The notes under the pieces: generated by a model
Database searches by the model: none
What the model was told of the DNA's origin: nothing
What the model saw: the letters and a program-made list of their open reading frames with translations, nothing else
Translations under genes and position numbers: made by a program
Part shown: one piece after another, positions 57,952 through 64,000 of the stretch
Layout: each line of letters starts with the position of its first letter
Numbering within the stretch: position 1 is the first letter of the stretch
Assembly: GCF_032854445.1 (NCBI RefSeq)
Contig: NC_088307.1
Coordinates: forward strand, 23,695,953 to 23,759,952
Length of the DNA stretch: 64,000 nt
Source: Liolophura sinensis
Lineage: Eukaryota > Mollusca > Polyplacophora > Chitonida > Chitonidae
Direction of reading: 5' to 3'

Positions 57952-58253
57952 TCTCAGCATGTCAAAGCTGTGCGCTACAAAAGCATGTTTCCTTTAATCC
58001 TGCCGTACTTCTGACTTGATATCACCTCGTTATTCATGAAAAATAAAGACCATAACGCCACAACACAAATGTCCTAGACTTTAATACACCCGCTAATCTT
58101 GCACTCAGTCTTTTAGAGTGTGTTGTCTTCAGCATGTCAAAGTTGCGCGGTACACAAACAGTTTCTTTCAATCTCACAGTAATTTTTACTTCATATCACA
58201 CAATTATATGTGAATAGTAAAAACCATAATGTTACAACACAAATGTTTCTGGC
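57952..58253. repeat. Imperfect direct repeat, about 180-bp spacing
   Basis: CTCAGCATGTCAAAGCTGTG at 57953 is echoed by TTCAGCATGTCAAAGTTGCG at about 58131; further matches include AAAGACCATAACG with AAAAACCATAATG and ACAACACAAATGT in both. Confidence 0.7.
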
Positions 58254-58704
58254 ACTTCGACAGGAAAGACAACTTCGCACGCCGCCATTTTGGCTTTGAG
58301 TCAGCCCCCTTCAACGTTGCCTGGAAACAGAAAAACTCCTGGACTGTTTAAATTAAAACCAAGAAGAGGTATACCATTAAAAGATCAAGTCTTGACTTCT
58401 GTTTTAATTAGCAAACAGAAGAAACTATAAGCAACTATTAACTGTTGTGAAGATGGAGGATCCGAGTTCAAGCTAGCAGCGGAGTCATGTGATTTGAAAG
58501 TGGCAGTTTGCAAAGTTCAGATACTGTTCAAGTGAATGCGTCGCTCACATTTGTGTTAATTACGATGTTACGGTCCTAGTGATATGAATTCAGAATGACT
58601 TTTGGATCATTGGAATCTTGTTTTCATTGCGTACAGCTTTGACGCTTCGAGGATAGGCAACAGGACTGAGCTCCAGGTTAGCGAATGTAAGGATTCAGAA
58701 CAGT

Positions 58705-59288
58705 TTAAAGTGGAGAAAAAGTAAAAAATACATAAAGATCAGATGAATGAGTACGAAAAATTAGTTGTAAATATGATCTTTAATATTTTTTTGATCTCTA
58801 AAGTGAAAAAGACACTTGAAAATATTTTTTGTATGGAGGGCAATTAGGAACACATTTTGGTATTTATAGTCTTCGTGTAATAGTGGTATCAATGATGATG
58901 TGGCACATGTTTAATAACTATATCTGCACTAAACTTTGGTCTTCTCAGCTAACAAATTTGTTCGACCTGAATTTTGATCACATTTATGTTTTTAATAAAT
59001 TCATAAACATTGTCATAATTCAGATTAAATGCATGTGTTTGGATATAAAAAAACAGATTTACATTCAAATGTATTTAGTAGACATGCATCACATCCTTAT
59101 TTAGAACATTATTATGCAGCAATGATAAATACAAAAAGGTGGTCCCAAATACCCACTATACAAAAATATTTTCAAATACCCCTTTTTCCTGAAAGAAAAA
59201 TTTTGAAAAATATTAGAGACCACATTTGCAATTAAGTTTTGATGCCCTCCGATTTTGGCATCATTTTCTATGTTTTCTACTCCTTTAA
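58705..59288 (+). mobile_element. MITE family 1, complete copy
   Basis: 584 bp between TTAA at 58705-58708 and 59285-59288. It has long imperfect inverted ends: TTTAAAGTGGAGAAAA, ATATGATCTTTAATATTT and CACTTGAAAATATTTT on the left mirror AAATATTTTCAAATACC, TTTGGCATCATTTTC and CTACTCCTTTAA on the right. No transposase. TTAA targets are typical of piggyBac-type mobilisation. Confidence 0.7.
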
Positions 59289-59789
59289 TGTGAAAGCTGA
59301 TCTGGGAACATGGTCAACTGATCTGAGAGCTTGATGGGTAAACCTATCCATTCTCCAAAAAAGGGCCAAACACTAAAGTTTGTATTAAGCTTTTAATGGA
59401 ATTCCTTTTTAATTTATCTGGTGATATTAATTTGTCTAAAATTCCAATCTTTCTCATTTGCCAGAGTAAAAAAATAATTTCCCTACTGCCTGTATTTTTT
59501 TTTCTGATAGTGATGAGTTACAGCCTCCAAAGAATTACAATGTACTCATTGACCGACCCTAGTTTTTTCTGATAGGGATGCCACTGGGTTTAATACACCA
59601 AACAAAGAATTTTTTAAGGATGACCAAGCGCACGTGAAAATGCTCCCCTTAAAAGTTAGAGGTGGCCAGATGAACCGAAATGAACCAAGTGTAACTGGTA
59701 CAAAGTGAGATACCTGTAGAGACAGGGCTTGTAATACTCACAGATTCCAGTTGGAAGTACAGTCTCGTGCCCAGTGTGATACTTTGTGA

Positions 59790-60050
59790 GCAGGTGGCTC
59801 AGTTGGTTAGTGCGCTAGCGCAGCGTAATGACCCAGGAGTCTCTCACCAATGCGGTCGCTGTGAGTTGAAGTCCAGCTCATGCTGGCTTTCTCTCCGGCC
59901 GTATGTGGGAAGGTCTGTCAGCTACCTGCAGATGGTCGTGGGTTTCCCCCGGGTTCTGCCCGGTTTCCACCGACCATAATGCTGGCCACCGTCGTATAAG
60001 TGAAATATTCTTGAGTACGGCGTAAAACACCAATTAAAAAAAAAAAAAAA
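59790..60050 (+). mobile_element. SINE copy, full length, poly(A)-ended
   Basis: Head AGGTGGCTCAGTTGGTTAGT is the clearest tRNA-like A-box region in the window. The 3' end is CACCAATT followed by 14 A instead of the usual (AAAT)n. Confidence 0.94.
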
Positions 60051-60770
60051 CTTTATGAGCAGTATTCGACTTCCATGGAAATTGAGGGAGAGAGGTTGGA
60101 TTTTGCGAGTAGAGGTAGCAGATTTATCTTTACAAATCTTGATTTGCATGGATGATGGAGAGTTGCACTCTTTGATTGTTATTTATTGTGATGCTTATCT
60201 GCGAAGCATCATCCAACATGAAGATACATCAAGTACTTTGTAGACACATATAGGACAATGAATAATTCATGTATCTTTTTTCTATCAGTTGGTAACTGCA
60301 TCCTTATGATTGGTGTTTAACGCAGAGTAAAATGACAGGCGCCCAAGGAGTCTTTTACCCAATACTTAATAAATCGTGTTGCTCATTGTGAGATTTCATC
60401 CAAAGTCCAATACATCTTGTTGAGCTGATTCAACAAAGCCTGCTAATGATCATGATTCTGGTGTACATATTTCGCCTGAAGTTTAGCTTACACACTGTAC
60501 AAATACACTTCAATTTAACTATAAAGACCTTAAATTGATGCACAAATTTGATTTGCCTCTAATTAATCAAGCTTCACGAGAAAAGAAAAAAAAGCAGGAT
60601 GAATATTATCAGAATCAAGCAAAACGTGTCACTTGGAAAATTTAAAACTTTGATGAAATGCAGCAAGCTTTATTAATTGAGACCCATATACTAGTAACAT
60701 ACATGTAAGACAAACATAGTTAGTGTATGTGAATGTCACTGATCTGAACTGAGGTCTCCTTAACCATAAA

Positions 60771-60876
60771 TTTATTTATTTGATTGATGTTTTATGCCAT
60801 ACTCAAGAGGAAATGGAGGAAGATGGGCACAGAGGAAACCCACGACCATCCGCAGGTTGTTGGCAGACCTTCCAAC
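60771..60876 (-). mobile_element. SINE fragment with deletion
   Basis: TTTATTTATTTGATTGATGT through CCATCCGCAGGTTGTTGGCA; the block between CTCAAG and the GGAAA segment is deleted. Confidence 0.8.
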
Positions 60877-60933
60877 ACCTTAACCATAAATAGATACATG
60901 GACATGTATGATGAAAACAAGCTGATAATTATT

Positions 60934-61068
60934 TGTTTATTTATTTATTTATTTATTTGATTGGCGTTTTACGTCATACTCAAGAATATTTCACTTAAAT
61001 GACGGTGGACAGCCTTACAGTGGGAGGAAGTCTGCGACTATCCCACAGGTTGCTGACAGACCTTCCTC
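60934..61068 (-). mobile_element. SINE fragment, 3' half
   Basis: Long (TTTA)n tail, GATTGGCGTTTTACGTCATA through CAGGTTGCTGACAGACCTTC. Confidence 0.85.
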
Positions 61069-62262
61069 ATATACAACTGATAATTACAAGACCGTTCATA
61101 AAGTATGTGCGCTCAATGTGCATGGTGGGTTAGTAAGCTGTGTAGAGAAATCAGAAGGTTTATGTACATGTAGTCCTTTTGTGTTTTGTGTTAAAGGATG
61201 TTTTGGGAATTGGCCTTGCTTTTTTTTCCGACCTGGAACGACCATTTTGGTTGATGGCTGGCATGCAAATATCTGTTTCCATGAATAGATGTAAATTCGT
61301 ACTGGCATGGAATAATTAAACAACCAACAGTCACTATGTATACAACGTATGTTTTCACAACACCCCCAAATACATGTGCGTTTCTACACGTTTCATGTAT
61401 GCGTGGCTGATGCTTGGCGGTGACATCATAACAGCATTGCCTATATAATCTCAGCAGTCATTAAGTGGCACATCCTTTTATTTTCTCTTGTTAAAATTTG
61501 CAGTACTCATGCAATATCTGGCGCCAAGGACATTTTATGAAATGTTCTTGATTACAGTGTCCTAGTGCTCAAATGGTCATTTCATGTGCAAGTTCCATTC
61601 CAAAACATACTGGAGTTGAGCTCCAAGTCTCCAATTTTCATAACATGGTGCCAGTATAAAAATTGCAGACTGTACTTTTCGCAAATGCAGTTCCCAGTTT
61701 TACTTTCACCCATATGGGGACCATATCCATGTTCTGAGGTCTATCTGCTTGATACGTTACAATATTTATAGCTGCGAAATTCTAGCTTCTTTCATTGTGC
61801 ACTTTTTTATTGATAGTTTGCACAACTTTTCTTGTACGTGCAAAATCAGGTTGCTTTTCTGGTTAACCCAAACAACTCAATTTATGCTAATAATTAGAAA
61901 ATCGATTTATGGCGTGTTACACATAGGTTGGAGGGAATGTATATTGATCCAGTGAAAAAAAAGGTGATCTAATGAAGATGTGATTTTCATAACTCGTAAT
62001 TTAAATGAGGACAACTGCCTGGGTGCTTTCCTGGAGAAAATTTATATTAGCATTGGCTTAATAATTTCATTTATTTACTTATTTGATTGGTGTTTTAATG
62101 CCAGTCTGTGCTTAGGACTTTGTCCTAATTTTTTAATTTAAATTTATAAATTAGTATAAATTAGTACTCTGGTGATTTGTGTCGAATGTTGTTTTGGAAG
62201 TGGGTTTTAATGTGATTATTGAACCATATGATGATTGGTATGTCTGCCTTATGATCTATTGC

Positions 62263-62336
62263 ATTTATTTATTTGATTCGTGTTTTACGCAGTATTGTAG
62301 AATATTTCACATATACGGCGACAACCAGCGTTCTGT
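62263..62336 (-). mobile_element. SINE fragment, 3' end
   Basis: TTTATTTATTTGATTCGTGT through TACGGCGACAACCAGCGTTC. A shorter tail fragment also lies at 62068-62106. Confidence 0.75.
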
Positions 62337-62444
62337 ATCGTGGGAGTGCCTTATGGTGCCTAAATTAACAATATTTTATTTTAGTGCATGTGTAGGGAGT
62401 TTTAATGGTGCAGAAATGGGTTCTGTAGATCTTCAACCTTTTTG

Positions 62445-63125
62445 ATCTCTAAAGTACTTTTTTCAGTAGAATTTATGCATGCGGTTATTATGAAAATAAT
62501 GCCAAAAATGACTTGTGTGTCATTGCACAAATTGTTTTTCTACACCCCATAGTTTTCTTAGAATTTTTCACAATATCAGTCCCAGTGGTGGTGGAAAACG
62601 GCTGAAGAATTAGATCAAACCCACCTATTAAATTATCACCTCACCTCACAGATACCTGAAAGACAGAGTGACTTCATCTCACCTAGCAGATACCTGACAA
62701 ACTGCCTGGCATCTAAACCAGCTGGAACTGGAAGAGACACCTCAAGGGTCAAAGTCTTTATAAGTACGGGTTTGGATTGTAAAGAGTCTAGACTGCTTGA
62801 TGTAAGTGAGGACTCCAGTTGCCAGATAAACTCCCTAGGGGTGTGAAAAGAACACCATACAGTGTTGGTGTGAAGGCTATAAGCTTTAAAACATTGATTT
62901 GCACTCCAATCCTTTGGTTACGTTAATTCATTTTTCAGCCTTTTGAACCACCTCTGCATCTAATATTTTGAAACATTCCAAGAGAACTGTGGGGTACAGA
63001 GAAACAATCTGCGCAGTTTCATGAAGCTTGCATCCTTAATGGCATAAACCATTTCAGTATCATTTTCATAATAATTGTATGCATGTAAATTACACTGAAA
63101 AATACTTTTATTTAGTGGTTGGAAC
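62445..63125. repeat. Inverted pair of family F repeats
   Basis: A reversed copy at 62445-62617 (ending GGCTGAAGAATTAG) and a forward copy at 62932-63125 (TTTTGAAACATTCCAAGAGA) flank about 315 bp. Together they may be the two arms of one element. Confidence 0.55.
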
Positions 63126-63362
63126 AATTGAAGATTTACAGTATTATGTAAACATTAAGAGATGCGAGTCTGCTTAACTCCCACAAATAAAACTACATTT
63201 TTAAAGAACTTTGTCCTTTAACAAATGAAGTGCATGGGATATCGCCCCTGTGGAAAAGTGGTCATGTATATATACTCTAGTGGATGACAAAGTAATTAAT
63301 GGGCAAAATGTGGATGATCACAATTCTCCAACTTAAAAATCCATGTTTAATGATTTTCTCTA

Positions 63363-63493
63363 TGTGATTGATTTTTTAATATGCCACACTCAAGAATATT
63401 TCACTTATAAAACATCGGTCAGCATTGTGGTGGGAGGAAACCGGGTAGAGTCTGGGGGGAAACCTACGACCATCCGCAGGATGCTGCCAGACC
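63363..63493 (-). mobile_element. SINE fragment, 3' half
   Basis: TGTGATTGATTTTTTAATAT through CATCCGCAGGATGCTGCCAG. Head absent. Confidence 0.82.
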
Positions 63494-64000
63494 CCATTTT
63501 TAATGTCCTCAATCCTTTCATATACACGTAGTTAAGGAAAAGACAAGGTATATGTATCCGTTTGGCAAAGTGGCAGTGCATGCACCCTTGATCGTGCAAT
63601 ATGCAAGCGCTCGAAATTCCCAACATAAAAATCCATTTGTATTGACCTTGATCCTTTCATAGATATATAGAGGCGATGTATGTCCATACATACCCTTGTG
63701 GTAAAGTGGTCAACCCCAGACAGTGGTGTATGTGTTTGGTGTACAACTGAGAACAGTCTGGGCACTTAGTTCGGGATTCCCTGGGTAATAACATAATGGG
63801 CTGTCAGGCAGTCTCATGCAGTTACAGGCTCCCTGGTTAATACATGTAGCTCTGAATCAATAATCTATAGATTATATGGTGTGTAGGTATATAGCCTGAT
63901 GGTGGGTGATTGACCCAGTGTTGCTGATGCCAGGGACAAGAGGTAGGGGTGGGGGTGGGGTGGCTAGTGCCTCTGAGCATGGGAGATGCACTCAGTTCAG

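Larger units (their letters stand above)
55286..64000 (+). other. GABBR1: GABBR1 intron 2 (to window end)
   Basis: No continuation of the flytrap domain was found, so exon 3 lies beyond the window. It holds SINEs (56274, 56732, 59790, 60771, 60934, 62263, 63363), MITE family 1 (58705-59288), family F repeats (62445 and 62932) and an imperfect direct repeat (57952-58075 with 58131-58253). Other stretches are unremarkable. Confidence 0.7.

Overview
The window is animal nuclear DNA: AT-rich, with small exons split by long introns and dense SINEs, MITEs and minisatellites. The genes are metazoan. The dominant SINE is a tRNA-headed element whose 3' end is common in mollusc genomes, so a mollusc, perhaps a bivalve, is the likely source. 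That is inference from repeat content; no species marker is present.

Four protein-coding genes can be supported. (1) At 479-653 (-) lies the first coding exon, with signal peptide, of an S28 serine peptidase of the DPP7/PRCP type; the rest lies left of the window. (2) At 1057-2830 (+) is a complete three-exon gene for a 192-residue ankyrin-repeat protein with a lysine-rich tail. Genes 1 and 2 diverge from a gap of about 400 bp. (3) From 25731 down to 4593 (-) run seven consecutive exons of ZNHIT6/BCD1, the box C/D snoRNP assembly factor. Splice phases agree at every junction and the reading frame runs from the zf-HIT finger to the stop. Only the exon(s) before the zinc finger were not found. 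(4) From 30389 (+) are the first two coding exons of a GABA-B receptor subunit 1 (GABBR1), separated by an intron of about 24.5 kb; the rest lies right of the window.

Most remaining sequence is intronic. Each larger ZNHIT6 intron carries its own minisatellite (units of 80, 47, 22 and 60 bp, plus a 54-bp array upstream of the zinc-finger exon). Two of these arrays, 22 bp and 80 bp, begin at the exon edge, and every unit repeats that exon's 5' splice site. These are ladders of about 28 and 12 decoy donors, and in the 80-bp case the decoys match the consensus better than the real donor. This is the most unusual structure here. The GABBR1 introns hold a 30-bp minisatellite, many SINE copies in both orientations, TTAA-flanked MITEs, scattered tacatgta motifs and several GC-richer islands that could be regulatory.

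The genes do not form a pathway. ZNHIT6 acts in snoRNP assembly, GABBR1 in neuronal signalling and the S28 enzyme in lysosomal or secreted proteolysis. The ankyrin protein is of unknown role.
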